Source of the DNA: an uncultured Bacillota bacterium
GTDB lineage: Bacteria; Bacillota; Clostridia; Peptostreptococcales; Anaerovoracaceae
NCBI GenBank assembly: GCA_946631075.1
Contig: CAMOZS010000017.1
Span: forward strand, 1 to 17,012
Direction: 5' to 3'
Length of the DNA: 17,012 bases
Shown piece by piece: positions 1 through 8,273 of this stretch. Within the stretch, counting starts at the first letter, position 1; every line of letters begins with the position of its first letter. The translations under genes and the position numbers were made by a program. The notes beneath the pieces are model-generated. The model had not been told where the DNA came from, did no database searches, and worked only from the letters and a program-made list of their open reading frames with translations.

Positions 1-371
1 TCCTGCTGGGCCTTGTTGAAACGATGGATCTCATCCACGAAGACGATGGTCTTCTCTCCGAATCTGCGGCCCGTGTCCGCCTGCTGCATGACCTTGCGGA
101 TGTCCTTGATCCCGCTGGTCACCGCCGAAAAATTAATGAACTGGGCCCTGGTCTGCCGGGCGATGACGCCCGCCAGGGTAGTCTTGCCGACTCCCGGCGG
201 CCCCCAGAAGATCATGGAGGACACCTGGTCCTGCTCGATGATCCGGCGAAGGACCCGTCCCTCTCCCAGAAGATGCTTCTGGCCGACGATCTCTTCGATC
301 GTTTTGGGACGAAGCCGGGCAGCAAGGGGCTGGCTGACTTCCCGCTCAAACATAGACATTTGTTCGCTCAT
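1..371 (-). CDS. rarA: Replication-associated recombination protein RarA (MgsA), N-terminal part, cut by window edge
   Basis: AAA+ ATPase of the RarA/MgsA/WRNIP1 family, which acts at stalled replication forks. The visible 123 residues hold the family's N-terminal region. The 'PLAARLRPKTIEEIVGQKHL' segment at residues 15-34 is typical. The Walker A motif GPPGVGKTT lies at about 57-65, and the Walker B/DEIH stretch VFVDEIHRFNKAQQ at about 110-123. The remainder of the protein (roughly 300 residues in the family) lies beyond position 1. The ATG at 369-371 sits one base after the stop of the upstream LUD gene (TAG-T-ATG) and has no strong Shine-Dalgarno sequence, so it is probably translated by coupling to that gene. 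RuvB and clamp-loader subunits share the Walker motifs, but the HRFNKAQQD sequence after DEI favours RarA. Confidence 0.93.
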   Translation of the reverse strand, partial: MSEQMSMFEREVSQPLAARLRPKTIEEIVGQKHLLGEGRVLRRIIEQDQVSSMIFWGPPGVGKTTLAGVIARQTRAQFINFSAVTSGIKDIRKVMQQADTGRRFGEKTIVFVDEIHRFNKAQQ

Positions 372-372
372 A

Positions 373-1002
373 CTAGAATCCCAGGGAGTCGTTGACCAGG
401 ATCAGCTGGATCCTGCCCGGGTGTTTGGAATAGCGGGTGATCAGGAACTGGCAGCAAATGGTATCGGGGATCTTGCAGTCCATGCAGGAGCCGGTCTTGG
501 AGCACGGCGTCGAAAGGCCGAACCGCTGGGCGTTGATGGGAGCCGCCACGTTGCGGGCCCGCTTCATGGCTCCGTCCAGATCATCGCACACCTTGTTCAT
601 GCCTACGATGAAGAGGACCTGTTTGGGTCCCTGAGCGATGGCGGAGACCCGGTTGGCGTTGCCGTCGATGTTGACCAGCTGGCCGTCCTCCGTCATGGCG
701 TTGACCGATGCCAGATACCAGTCCGCGTCGTAGGCCGCCAGCATGGCCGCCCTTTTGTCCGCGATCTCATCCCGGTCGATGAAGTTGTAGTTTCCCGCCT
801 TCATGGCGTCGACCAGGCCGATCTCCTTAGCGCTCATGGCCCCGCCCATGGTGACTGTGCTGCCCTGGGGAATCAGCTCCAGAGCCTTCTTCAGGGCCTC
901 TTCCTTATTTGCGGCGTAATAGCCGGTCATATTCCTCGTCTCAAGGCACTTGATCACCTTCTGTGCCAGAAGTTCATTTCTTTTTCTGATGTTTTCGTCC
1001 AT
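373..1002 (-). CDS. LUD-domain protein (LutC/YkgG-like, lactate utilisation family), stand-alone
   Basis: A 209-residue protein made up almost entirely of one LUD (DUF162) domain. Recognisable segments are TMGGAMSAKEIGL (51-63), TEDGQLVNIDGNANRV (104-119) and VLFIVGMNKV (129-138). The C-terminal tail has a cysteine cluster, C167, C173, C176, C183 and C184, within TPCSKTGSCMDCK and the following TICC. From memory, stand-alone clostridial members of this family carry a similar tail. It could bind metal or an Fe-S centre, but that is inference. LutC works with LutA and LutB in lactate oxidation, and neither partner is in this window, so a lactate role is not shown. The ATG at 1000-1002 is preceded by a strong Shine-Dalgarno sequence, GAAGGAGG (1010-1017), 7 bases away. 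It probably forms a two-gene unit with rarA downstream. The divergent neighbour is an alcohol dehydrogenase. Confidence 0.88.
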   Translation of the reverse strand: MDENIRKRNELLAQKVIKCLETRNMTGYYAANKEEALKKALELIPQGSTVTMGGAMSAKEIGLVDAMKAGNYNFIDRDEIADKRAAMLAAYDADWYLASVNAMTEDGQLVNIDGNANRVSAIAQGPKQVLFIVGMNKVCDDLDGAMKRARNVAAPINAQRFGLSTPCSKTGSCMDCKIPDTICCQFLITRYSKHPGRIQLILVNDSLGF

Positions 1003-1028
1003 TTCGCGTCCTCCTTCACTATGAGTCT

Positions 1029-1058
1029 ATCATACCATAGTCCCTGCTTTTGTGGTAA
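1029..1058 (-). promoter_or_regulatory. Predicted promoter of the LUD-domain gene
   Basis: Read on the minus strand, an extended -10 element TGG-TATGAT occupies 1029-1037. A TTACCA -35-like hexamer (4 of 6 to TTGACA) occupies 1053-1058, with an 18-base spacer. The predicted transcript would begin near 1022, giving a leader of about 20 bases that contains the GAAGGAGG ribosome binding site. The -35 hexamer uses the same bases as the -10 region proposed for the opposite-strand gene. This is pattern matching only. Confidence 0.55.
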
Positions 1059-1061
1059 AAT
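1053..1061 (+). promoter_or_regulatory. Predicted extended -10 promoter of the iron-containing alcohol dehydrogenase
   Basis: The plus strand carries TGG-TAAAAT at 1053-1061, an extended -10 element with 5 of 6 matches to TATAAT. No good -35 hexamer lies 16-18 bases upstream, which is tolerated for extended -10 promoters. A start near 1068 would give a leader of about 29 bases including the AAAGGAG site at 1084-1090, 6 bases before the ATG at 1097. The element overlaps the -35 hexamer of the divergent LUD-gene promoter. Confidence 0.5.
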
Positions 1062-1096
1062 GAATTCGCCCAAAGCCGGGCGGAAAGGAGATCGCT

Positions 1097-2275
1097 ATGG
1101 ATTACAAATGCTCTTCACCCTTTGAATTCACACTGCCGACCAAGATCGTCTACGGAAGCGGCGTGCTCAGACAGCTGCCGGAGGAGATAAGGCTTGCCGG
1201 CGGCACCAGGGTCCTGGTGATCACCGATCCCGGCCTGGTCAAGGCAGGCATCTGCAGCCGGGTGACCGACCTGCTGGATGATGCCGGACTGACCTACACC
1301 ATCTTCGACCAGATCGAAGCTAATCCCAAAGACGTCAACGTTGAGGCCGGAGCCCGGGCCGCGCGTGAGATCGATGCCGACTGTCTGCTGGCCGTAGGCG
1401 GCGGAAGCCCCATAGACTGCGCCAAGGCCATCGGCGTCCTCCTGGCCCATGACGCGGAATACATTAAGCCCTATGAAGGCAAGACCGCGGCGACCCTGCA
1501 GGGGCCCCCTCTGATCACCGTTCCCACCACCTCCGGGACCGGAAGCGAGATCACCTTCTCCTCGGTCATCACCGATACCAAAAACGGCTACAAGATGACC
1601 ATCAAGAGTCCCTATACCGCCGCGACAACAGCAGTCTGCGATCCGGAGCTGACCCTGAGCGTTCCGCCCATGGTCACGGCCACCACCGGTGTCGACGCCC
1701 TGACCCACTCCATCGAAGGATTCACGGCAGTCAACAGCGAGCCCATCGGCGACGCGGCGGCCCTCTACTCCATCGAGCTGATCGCGCAAAACCTGGTCAA
1801 AGCGGTGGAGGACGGCTCCAATCTGGAAGCCCGCAGCAATATGCTGATGGCCAGCATGCTGGGCGGCATTTCCTTCAGTCATTCGGACGTGGCTTCCGTC
1901 CACTGCATCGCCGAGGCCCTGGGCAGCCTGTATGACCTGCCCCACGGCACCTGCAACGCCATCTTCCTGCCCTATGTCATGGAATACAACATGGACTTCT
2001 GTGCCGAGCGCTATGCCCGGGTAGCGACCGCCATGGGCCTGACCTGGGAGACCGAGGATGAAGGCGCCGGGAAAGCGGTGGCCTTCGTCAAGCAGCTGAC
2101 AAAGGATGTCCACCTGCCAACCTTCGCCTCCCTGGATCCGGATCCGGCGGATTTCCCCAGGCTGGCCGAGATGGCCTATAACAACGGCTCCAACGAGGAC
2201 AATCCCCGGCCCATGACCATCAGAGACTATGAGATCCTGCTGGATATCGTCTATAAGGATGGGGCCGGAGAATAA
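1097..2275 (+). CDS. Iron-containing (group III) alcohol dehydrogenase
   Basis: A 392-residue NAD(P)-dependent dehydrogenase of the Fe-ADH family (types such as butanol, 1,3-propanediol and lactaldehyde reductases), interconverting an aldehyde and an alcohol in the cytoplasm. The length is normal. The nucleotide-binding GGGSPIDCAKAIG motif lies at about 101-113 and PTTSGTGSE at 143-151. The four expected metal ligands are present: D200 and H204 in GVDALTHSIEG, H269 in SVHCIAEALG, and H283 in LPHGTCNA. The ATG is preceded by AAAGGAG at 1084-1090. It is the only plus-strand gene here. It diverges from the LUD gene and converges on nifJ, and a terminator follows 10 bases after the stop. The substrate cannot be read from the sequence. 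A role in disposing of reducing equivalents during fermentation is inferred. No aldehyde dehydrogenase is adjacent. Confidence 0.93.
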   Translation: MDYKCSSPFEFTLPTKIVYGSGVLRQLPEEIRLAGGTRVLVITDPGLVKAGICSRVTDLLDDAGLTYTIFDQIEANPKDVNVEAGARAAREIDADCLLAVGGGSPIDCAKAIGVLLAHDAEYIKPYEGKTAATLQGPPLITVPTTSGTGSEITFSSVITDTKNGYKMTIKSPYTAATTAVCDPELTLSVPPMVTATTGVDALTHSIEGFTAVNSEPIGDAAALYSIELIAQNLVKAVEDGSNLEARSNMLMASMLGGISFSHSDVASVHCIAEALGSLYDLPHGTCNAIFLPYVMEYNMDFCAERYARVATAMGLTWETEDEGAGKAVAFVKQLTKDVHLPTFASLDPDPADFPRLAEMAYNNGSNEDNPRPMTIRDYEILLDIVYKDGAGE

Positions 2276-2285
2276 ACACAGGCAG

Positions 2286-2332
2286 CAAAAAACCGCGGAA
2301 GGTTTTCTCACAAACCGTCCGCGGCTTTTTTT
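2286..2332. terminator. Bidirectional rho-independent terminator between adh and nifJ
   Basis: The inverted repeat CCGCGGA (2293-2299) / TCCGCGG (2318-2324) forms a 7-bp stem. After one A/G mismatch it continues with GGTTT (2301-2305) / AAACC (2312-2316) and a loop of about 6 bases. A run of A's (2287-2292) flanks the left side and seven T's (2326-2332) the right, so it can terminate the plus-strand alcohol dehydrogenase transcript and the minus-strand nifJ transcript. It lies between the two converging stop codons. Confidence 0.88.
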
Positions 2333-2337
2333 CACTT

Positions 2338-5300
2338 CTAATCTTCTTCCTGTTTCTTGAATGTGGCGTAGCGCTCTGCCGCGTCATCCGCCGCTTCCTT
2401 GAACAGCTTTTCGGCGTTCTCCGGGAAGGTGATCTTCAGGGCCGCATAGCGGTTCTCACCGTCCAGGAAGTCTTCGTACAGCATGCTCGGTGCCTTGCAG
2501 TCGACACACATCTTCTTTTCCGGAAGATCCGGATTGTAACGGTACAGAGGCCAGTAACCGGACTGGACCGCCCGCTTCATCTCTTCCTGCACGTTCTGCA
2601 TACCGCTCTTGATGCCATGGACCGTACACGGTGTATAGGCGACGATGACCGACGGACCCTTGTGCTCTTCCGCCTCGCGGATGGCCTTGATCAGCTGGTT
2701 CATGTCCGCGCCCATCGCAACTGACGCCACGTAGACATTGCCGTATGTCTTCAGGATCTGAGCGATATCCTTCTTCTTGGTCTTCTTGCCGGATGCCTGG
2801 AACTCAGCGACTGCTCCCAAAGGAGTCGCCTTGGAGCTCTGTCCGCCGGTGTTGGAGTAGACTTCGTTATCGATGATGAAGACGTTGATGTCCTCGCCGG
2901 TAGCGATAACATGGTCCAGACCGCCGTAACCGATATCATAGGCCCAGCCGTCACCGCCGTACATCCAGAAGCTCTTCTTGCAGAGATAGTCTTTTCTCCG
3001 CAGGATCTTGCGGGCCAGCTCGAAGGACCGGGGCTTCAGATCCTCCTGGAAGGCATCTTCCACAGCCATCTCTTCCAGCTCCGCCACCAGCAGGTCGGTG
3101 GCTTCTCTCGAAGCATCGATGTCATCGTAGGTATCCACCCAGTCGATGGCGTACTCGCTTCTCGTCTCTTCGATGTATTCCAGGACCTGTTCCTTCAGCT
3201 TCTCACGCTGCTGACGTACGGAGAGAAGCATACCCAAAGCCAGTTCGGCATTGTTCTCAAACAGGGAATTGGTCCATGCCACGCCGTAGCCCCTCTTGTT
3301 CTTGCAGTAGGGGATGCCCGGCATGCCGCTGCCCCATGCCTGGGAACAGCCGGTGCCGTTGGCCCAGTAGATCTGCGCTCCGAAGAGCTGGGTCAGCAGT
3401 TTGGCATAAGGGGTCTCGCCGCAGCCGGCGCAGGCCGCCGAGAATTCTACCAAAGGCTGGCGGAACTGGCTGCCCTTCACCGAGTACGGTGAGAAGAGAT
3501 CGCCCTTGTCGGTCAGATTCAGAGCATACTCCCAGCGAGCCTGGGAATCTCCGGTCGGATTGGCCGGCTGCATCTCGATGGCCTTGCCCTTTGCCGGACA
3601 GACCGGGATACAGGAGCCGCAGCCGGTGCAGTCGTACTGTGAGATCTGCAGGCTGTAGAAATATTTCTGACCGTCTTTGGATTTATAGCTTCGAAGCGGA
3701 GTCACAGTAAAGCCTGTCGGCGCGTCAGCCGCTTCTTCCGCGTTCAGGATATATGGACGGATGGCAGCGTGCGGGCAGACGAAGGCGCAGCGGTTGCACT
3801 GGTTGCAGACCTCCGCCTTCCAATGGGGCACATGGACCGCCAGTCCACGTTTCTCCCATGCGGTGACGCCCATCTCGATCTGGCCGTCCTTCATGGTGGC
3901 CAGGACGCTGGTCGGCAGGTCATCGCCCTGCTGCCGGTTGATGGGATCCACGATGTTGCGGATCATCCATGGCCTGCTCTCATCTTCCATCTCTTCTTCC
4001 ACTTCAATGTCCGCCCAGGCCGGGTCCACCTCGACCTTCACGAAGCCCTCCACGCCGGCTTCCACCGCCTGGATGTTCTTCTGGACGACTGCGTTGCCCT
4101 TGGACCGGTACTTGCTCTTGACCGCCTTGATCATCTCGGAGACGGCCTGTCCCACCGGAATGACACCGGTGATCGTAAAGAAAGCGGCCTGGAGGATGGA
4201 GTTCTTGTGGCTTCCCAGCCCCAGCTCTCCGGCGATCTTGGTGGCGTCGATGATGTAGAGGTTGATGCCCCGCTCCGCCAGCAGTTTCTTATCTGAGGGC
4301 CACAGTTCCCTGGGAACGTCCTCGACCGTCCAGGGACAGTCGATGAGCAGGGTCCCGCCCGGCTTGATCTCTTCCACGATCCGGTAATCGTCCAGGAAGT
4401 GGTGGTTATGACAGGCGACGAAGTCCGCGTGCTTGACGTAGTAGGAACTGCGGATCGGCTCCTTGCTGAAACGCAGGTGAGACTTGGTGGTGCCCAGAGT
4501 CTTCTTGGCGTCGTATTCGAAATAAGCCTGACCGTACATGTCGGTAGTCGTATTGATGATCTCAACGGTGCTCTTGTTGGCTCCGACGGTACCGTCACCG
4601 CCCAGGCCCCAGAATTTGCACTCGACCGCATCATCCCCCTGCAGCACGAAAGGCTTCAGAGGCAGGGATTTATGGGTCAGATCATCGATGATGCCCACAG
4701 TGAATCCGTCGATCGGCTCATCCGCGATCAGATTATCAAAGGCCGCCACGATCTGGGAAGGTTCTGTATCCTTGGAACTGAGACCATAGCGTCCTCCGTA
4801 GATCTCGATATTCCTCTTGGCCTTGAAGATGGCAGTACAGACGTCCTCATAGAGAGGCTCGCCCAGAGCGCCCATATCCTTGCAGCGGTCCAGTACGGCG
4901 ATCCGCTCTACTGTCTGCGGGATGGCATCCAGCAGATGTTTAGCGGAGAATGGCCTGTACAGGTGGACCTGGACGAAGCCGACCTTGCGGCCTTCTCTGT
5001 TCAGAGCATCCACTGCCTGCTGGACAGCGCCGGTGACCGATCCCATGGCGATCACGATATCTGTCGCCTCCGGATCTCCATAGTAATTGAAGAGCTGATA
5101 ATCACGTCCGGTGATCTTATTGATCTTGTGGAAATACTTCTCCACGACCTCCGGCAGATCCATGTAATCCTGATTGTTGGCCTCTCTCACCTGGAAATAG
5201 ATGTCGCCGTTCTGAACGGTATTTCTCAGTGTGGGATGCTCCGGATTCAGCGCTCTGTCCTTGAAGTCGGCCAGAGCTCTCTTATCCATCAGCCCTGTGA

Positions 5301-5886
5301 TCTTGTCCATATCCGGCAGCTCGATCTTATTGATCTCATGGGATGTACGGAATCCGTCGAAGAAGTGCATGAAGGGGATGCTGGATTCGATGGCTGCCAG
5401 ATGGGCTACCGGTGCCAGATCGATGATCTCCTGCACATTGGCAGTACAGTACTGCGCGAAACCGGTCTCCCGGCAGGCCATGACGTCGGAATGATCTCCG
5501 AAGATACTCATGGCGTGGGTACCGACGGTACGGGCTGCTACGTGCAGGACCACCGGATGACGTTCGCCCGCGATCCGGTAGAGGACCGGGATCATCAGCA
5601 TCAATCCCTGAGACGATGTGTAACTTGTGGACAGGGCTCCGGTCTGGATGGCGCCATGAACGGCGCCGATGGCCCCTGCCTCCGACTGCATCTCTGTGAG
5701 CGTGACGGTCTGCCCGAAGATATTCTCTCTTCCCTGGGCGGACCACTTGTCCGTCAGCGTCGCCATAGGGGATGACGGCGTGATCGGATAGATGGCTGCA
5801 ACTTCTGTGAACGGATAGGCCATATAGGCAGCCGCTTCGTTTCCGTCCATAGTCGCGTAATTCTTCTTAACAACTTGCTCTGTCAT
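2338..5886 (-). CDS. nifJ: Pyruvate:ferredoxin (flavodoxin) oxidoreductase, single-chain
   Basis: Oxidatively decarboxylates pyruvate with CoA to acetyl-CoA and CO2, reducing ferredoxin, and is central to anaerobic fermentation. The 1182-residue length matches the homodimeric single-chain enzyme. N-terminal YPITPSSPMATL (33-44) and the TLTEMQSEAGA region belong to the pyrimidine-binding and core domains. The ferredoxin-like domain has C694/C697/C700/C704 and C753/C756/C759/C763, two 4Fe-4S sites. Candidate ligands for the proximal cluster are C819 and C822 (CAGCGE), C847 (GTGCSQ) and C1087 (TPCTVHG). The TPP-Mg motif is GGDGWAYDIGYGG (977-989) through DNEVYSNTGGQ (1006-1016). The late C1127/C1130 pair is a typical C-terminal feature. 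The ATG at 5884-5886 follows AGGAG at 5893-5897 with 6 bases between. It is probably monocistronic: a 114-base upstream gap holds a possible promoter, and a strong terminator follows. Confidence 0.97.
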   Translation of the reverse strand: MTEQVVKKNYATMDGNEAAAYMAYPFTEVAAIYPITPSSPMATLTDKWSAQGRENIFGQTVTLTEMQSEAGAIGAVHGAIQTGALSTSYTSSQGLMLMIPVLYRIAGERHPVVLHVAARTVGTHAMSIFGDHSDVMACRETGFAQYCTANVQEIIDLAPVAHLAAIESSIPFMHFFDGFRTSHEINKIELPDMDKITGLMDKRALADFKDRALNPEHPTLRNTVQNGDIYFQVREANNQDYMDLPEVVEKYFHKINKITGRDYQLFNYYGDPEATDIVIAMGSVTGAVQQAVDALNREGRKVGFVQVHLYRPFSAKHLLDAIPQTVERIAVLDRCKDMGALGEPLYEDVCTAIFKAKRNIEIYGGRYGLSSKDTEPSQIVAAFDNLIADEPIDGFTVGIIDDLTHKSLPLKPFVLQGDDAVECKFWGLGGDGTVGANKSTVEIINTTTDMYGQAYFEYDAKKTLGTTKSHLRFSKEPIRSSYYVKHADFVACHNHHFLDDYRIVEEIKPGGTLLIDCPWTVEDVPRELWPSDKKLLAERGINLYIIDATKIAGELGLGSHKNSILQAAFFTITGVIPVGQAVSEMIKAVKSKYRSKGNAVVQKNIQAVEAGVEGFVKVEVDPAWADIEVEEEMEDESRPWMIRNIVDPINRQQGDDLPTSVLATMKDGQIEMGVTAWEKRGLAVHVPHWKAEVCNQCNRCAFVCPHAAIRPYILNAEEAADAPTGFTVTPLRSYKSKDGQKYFYSLQISQYDCTGCGSCIPVCPAKGKAIEMQPANPTGDSQARWEYALNLTDKGDLFSPYSVKGSQFRQPLVEFSAACAGCGETPYAKLLTQLFGAQIYWANGTGCSQAWGSGMPGIPYCKNKRGYGVAWTNSLFENNAELALGMLLSVRQQREKLKEQVLEYIEETRSEYAIDWVDTYDDIDASREATDLLVAELEEMAVEDAFQEDLKPRSFELARKILRRKDYLCKKSFWMYGGDGWAYDIGYGGLDHVIATGEDINVFIIDNEVYSNTGGQSSKATPLGAVAEFQASGKKTKKKDIAQILKTYGNVYVASVAMGADMNQLIKAIREAEEHKGPSVIVAYTPCTVHGIKSGMQNVQEEMKRAVQSGYWPLYRYNPDLPEKKMCVDCKAPSMLYEDFLDGENRYAALKITFPENAEKLFKEAADDAAERYATFKKQEED

Positions 5887-5892
5887 ACGATT

Positions 5893-5948
5893 CTCCTAGC
5901 ATTCTCATTACTCAAACCACAATGGATCGCCACTAATAATTAATTGTA
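5893..5948 (-). promoter_or_regulatory. Probable nifJ promoter and leader
   Basis: The 114 bases between tex and nifJ are much more AT-rich than their surroundings. On the minus strand a TACAAT -10-like hexamer lies at 5943-5948, next to a second candidate TATAGT just upstream (5949-5954). Neither has a convincing -35. A start near 5936 would give a leader of about 50 bases ending in the AGGAG ribosome binding site (5893-5897). I see no clear hairpin with a T-run after tex, so read-through from tex cannot be excluded. Confidence 0.35.
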
Positions 5949-6000
5949 CTATAAACTGCAGGGTAATAGAAAGTATTTTTTGCCTTGGCGGCGGCAGCCG

Positions 6001-8250
6001 TTAAAGAATCATGGTCAGGGAGATCTTCTGCCTCTGCCTGTCCACGCCCAGGATCTTCACCCTGACCGTATCCCCTACGGACACCACGTCCATGGGATGG
6101 CCGACGTATTTGCGGCTCATCTGGGAGATGTGGACCAGGCCGTCCTGCTTGACACCGATGTCGACGAAGGCCCCGAAATCGACTACATTGCGGACGGTGC
6201 CTTCAAGCTCCATCCCCTCTTCCAGATCGTCGAAGGAACGGACATCGTTTCGGAAGACCACCGGAGGCGCGTCCTCTCTGGGGTCTCTGGCCGGCTTCTT
6301 CAGTTCCGCGATGATATCGTTCAGGGTCGGTTTTCCGATCCCCATATCCTCCGCCATGGCGGTGACGCTGTCGGCAAGGCGGGCTCCGTCATCCGCCTGC
6401 TCCTTGAGAGCGTCCCTGAGGCCGTCCAGACCCACCCTGCGGCTCCGCTTCTTCTCCCGCTTCACCGGATAGGCCGCCATGATCTTCTCATCGAGCTGTG
6501 CTGCGCCTCCGGAGATGATATCCTCCCCGCTGATCCCGATCTTATCCATGATCTGCCGGGTCACTTCATAGGATTCCGGATGGACGGAAGTGCTGTCCAG
6601 GGGCTCGCTCCCCCCTTCGATCCGGAGAAATCCCGCGCACTGTTCAAAGGCCTTCGGCCCCAGGCCTGCCACCTTCAGCAGCTCCCGGCGTTTGGCGAAG
6701 CGGCCGTGCTCCTCCCGGTAGGCGACGATGTTCCTGGCGACAGCGGGCTTGATCCCGGCGATGTAGGAGAGCAGGGACGGGGATGCCGTGTTCAGGTCCA
6801 CGCCCACCCGGTTGACGCAGTTTTCCACCACGCCGGTAAGGGCTCCGTCAAGCAGCTTCTGGTTGATGTCGTGCTGGTACTGGCCTACCCCGATGTGTTT
6901 GGGGTCGATCTTGACCAGCTCAGCCAGCGGGTCCTGCAGCCGTCTTCCCAGGGACATGGCCCCTCTGGTCGTAACGTCCAGGTTGGGATATTCCTCCGCC
7001 GCCAGCTTTGACGCGGAGTAGACGGATGCTCCCGCCTCGTTGACGATGGTGTACTGGATGGGCAGTCCCGTCTTCTTCAGGAAACCGGCCACCACTTCCT
7101 CGGTCTCCCTGGACGCGGTGCCGTTGCCGATGACGATGATGTCACAGCCGTATTTATCGATGATCTTCTTCAGGGTCCGCTCGGTCCCGGCGACGTCCTC
7201 CCTGGGTTTGGTCGGATAGACGGTCCCGTAGGCCAGGAGCTTGCCTGTCCCGTTCAGGGCGGCCACCTTGCAGCCGGTCCGGTATCCCGGGTCGATGCTG
7301 ATGACCTTCTTATTTCTCACCGGAGGCTGCATGAGCAGGTTCTCGGTATTCTTAGCGAACACTTTGACCGCCTCCGCCTCGGCCCGCTCGGTCAGCTGGT
7401 TTCTCATCTCCCTCTCCACCGACGGAGCGATCAGCCGCTTATAGGAATCCTCGCAGGTCTTCTCCAGCAGGCCTTCAAAAACGGATCCGCCGGTGATGAC
7501 TTCTTCTTCGATCTTATCGGTGATCAGCAGAGGCTCGATATCCACCCGGACCTTCAGCTTCTTCTCCTTCTCGCCTCTGTTGATGGCCAGGACCCGGTGG
7601 TTGGGGATCTTGTGGATAGGCTCGGACTTGTCATAGTACATGTCGTAGACCGTCTTCTCCTCCGGATCGGCCGCCTCCGTTGCCAGCCTCCCCTTGTCCC
7701 AGGTCAGGGTCCGGATCCGCTCGATCCGGTCCGCGTCCTCGGCGATCTCCTCGGCGATGATGTCGCATGCTCCCTGCAGGGCATCCTCCGCCGTCTTCAC
7801 TTCTTTCTCCGGGTCCACATATTCTTTCGCAAAGTCTGCCGGATCCCCTGCCGTCTCTTCCTGGGCCAGGATCCGCCTGGCCAGAGGCTCAAGTCCCCGC
7901 TCCCTTGCCTTGGACGCCCGGGTCGCCCTCTTCTGCTTATATGGCTTATACAGGTCCTCGACTCTCTGCAGGACCTCGGCCGCCAGGATCTGCTCCTTCA
8001 GTTCTTCGGTCAGCTTGCCCTGCTCCTCGATCAGACGAAGGACCTCTTCCTTTCGCTCCTCCAGCCCCCGCAGATAGACCAGGCGGTCATTGAGATCCCG
8101 CAGGGTGGTGTCCGACATGCCGCCGGTCACTTCCTTCCGGTAACGGGCGATGAAGGGGATGGTGTTCCCCTCGTCGATCAGTTCGATCGTCTTCTCTACA
8201 TAATTGCTGCGGAGCTTAAACTCCGCAGCCAGGGTCTGTATCATATCCAT
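6001..8250 (-). CDS. tex: Tex-family RNA-binding transcriptional accessory protein
   Basis: A 749-residue nucleic-acid-binding protein of the Tex/YhgF family, related to eukaryotic Spt6 and thought to act in transcription and RNA handling. The Tex N-terminal helical region includes TIPFIARYRKEVTGGM (about 30-45). A YqgF/RNase H-like domain starts at VISIDPGYRTGCKVAAL (about 316-332). A helix-hairpin-helix region carries NTASPSLLSYIAGIKPAVA (about 487-505). A C-terminal S1 domain runs from GTVRNVVDFGAFVDIG (684-699) to the end. The protein stops right after the S1 domain, whereas some relatives have an extra tail. I chose the ATG at 8248-8250, which has AGGAG at 8258-8262 and 7-base spacing. 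A TTG at 8277 in the same frame would add nine residues and overlap the stop of the CDF gene, but lacks equivalent support. It is the last gene of the helicase-patB-CDF-tex series. Confidence 0.95.
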   Translation of the reverse strand: MDMIQTLAAEFKLRSNYVEKTIELIDEGNTIPFIARYRKEVTGGMSDTTLRDLNDRLVYLRGLEERKEEVLRLIEEQGKLTEELKEQILAAEVLQRVEDLYKPYKQKRATRASKARERGLEPLARRILAQEETAGDPADFAKEYVDPEKEVKTAEDALQGACDIIAEEIAEDADRIERIRTLTWDKGRLATEAADPEEKTVYDMYYDKSEPIHKIPNHRVLAINRGEKEKKLKVRVDIEPLLITDKIEEEVITGGSVFEGLLEKTCEDSYKRLIAPSVEREMRNQLTERAEAEAVKVFAKNTENLLMQPPVRNKKVISIDPGYRTGCKVAALNGTGKLLAYGTVYPTKPREDVAGTERTLKKIIDKYGCDIIVIGNGTASRETEEVVAGFLKKTGLPIQYTIVNEAGASVYSASKLAAEEYPNLDVTTRGAMSLGRRLQDPLAELVKIDPKHIGVGQYQHDINQKLLDGALTGVVENCVNRVGVDLNTASPSLLSYIAGIKPAVARNIVAYREEHGRFAKRRELLKVAGLGPKAFEQCAGFLRIEGGSEPLDSTSVHPESYEVTRQIMDKIGISGEDIISGGAAQLDEKIMAAYPVKREKKRSRRVGLDGLRDALKEQADDGARLADSVTAMAEDMGIGKPTLNDIIAELKKPARDPREDAPPVVFRNDVRSFDDLEEGMELEGTVRNVVDFGAFVDIGVKQDGLVHISQMSRKYVGHPMDVVSVGDTVRVKILGVDRQRQKISLTMIL

Positions 8251-8256
8251 ATGCTG

Positions 8257-8263
8257 TCTCCTG
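8257..8263 (-). promoter_or_regulatory. Ribosome binding site that decides the tex start
   Basis: On the minus strand CAGGAGA occupies 8257-8263, with its AGGAG core at 8258-8262, 7 bases before the ATG at 8250. It lies downstream of the alternative TTG (8277), so it supports the shorter 749-residue product. Confidence 0.75.
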
Positions 8264-8273
8264 TTCTCTCGCT

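Noticed and set aside
4399..5775. A 458-codon plus-strand open frame inside nifJ, and similar long plus-strand frames at 13-1125, 5944-7011, 7597-8676, 9409-10923 and 14350-15561
   Set aside because: All are antisense to clearly recognisable proteins, have no family motifs, and result from GC-rich codon use suppressing stops on the opposite strand.
5975..6000. GC-rich repeat just after the tex stop as a possible terminator
   Set aside because: The only pairing is a very short GCC/GGC stem. On the minus strand it is followed by A's rather than T's, so it does not look like a rho-independent terminator.
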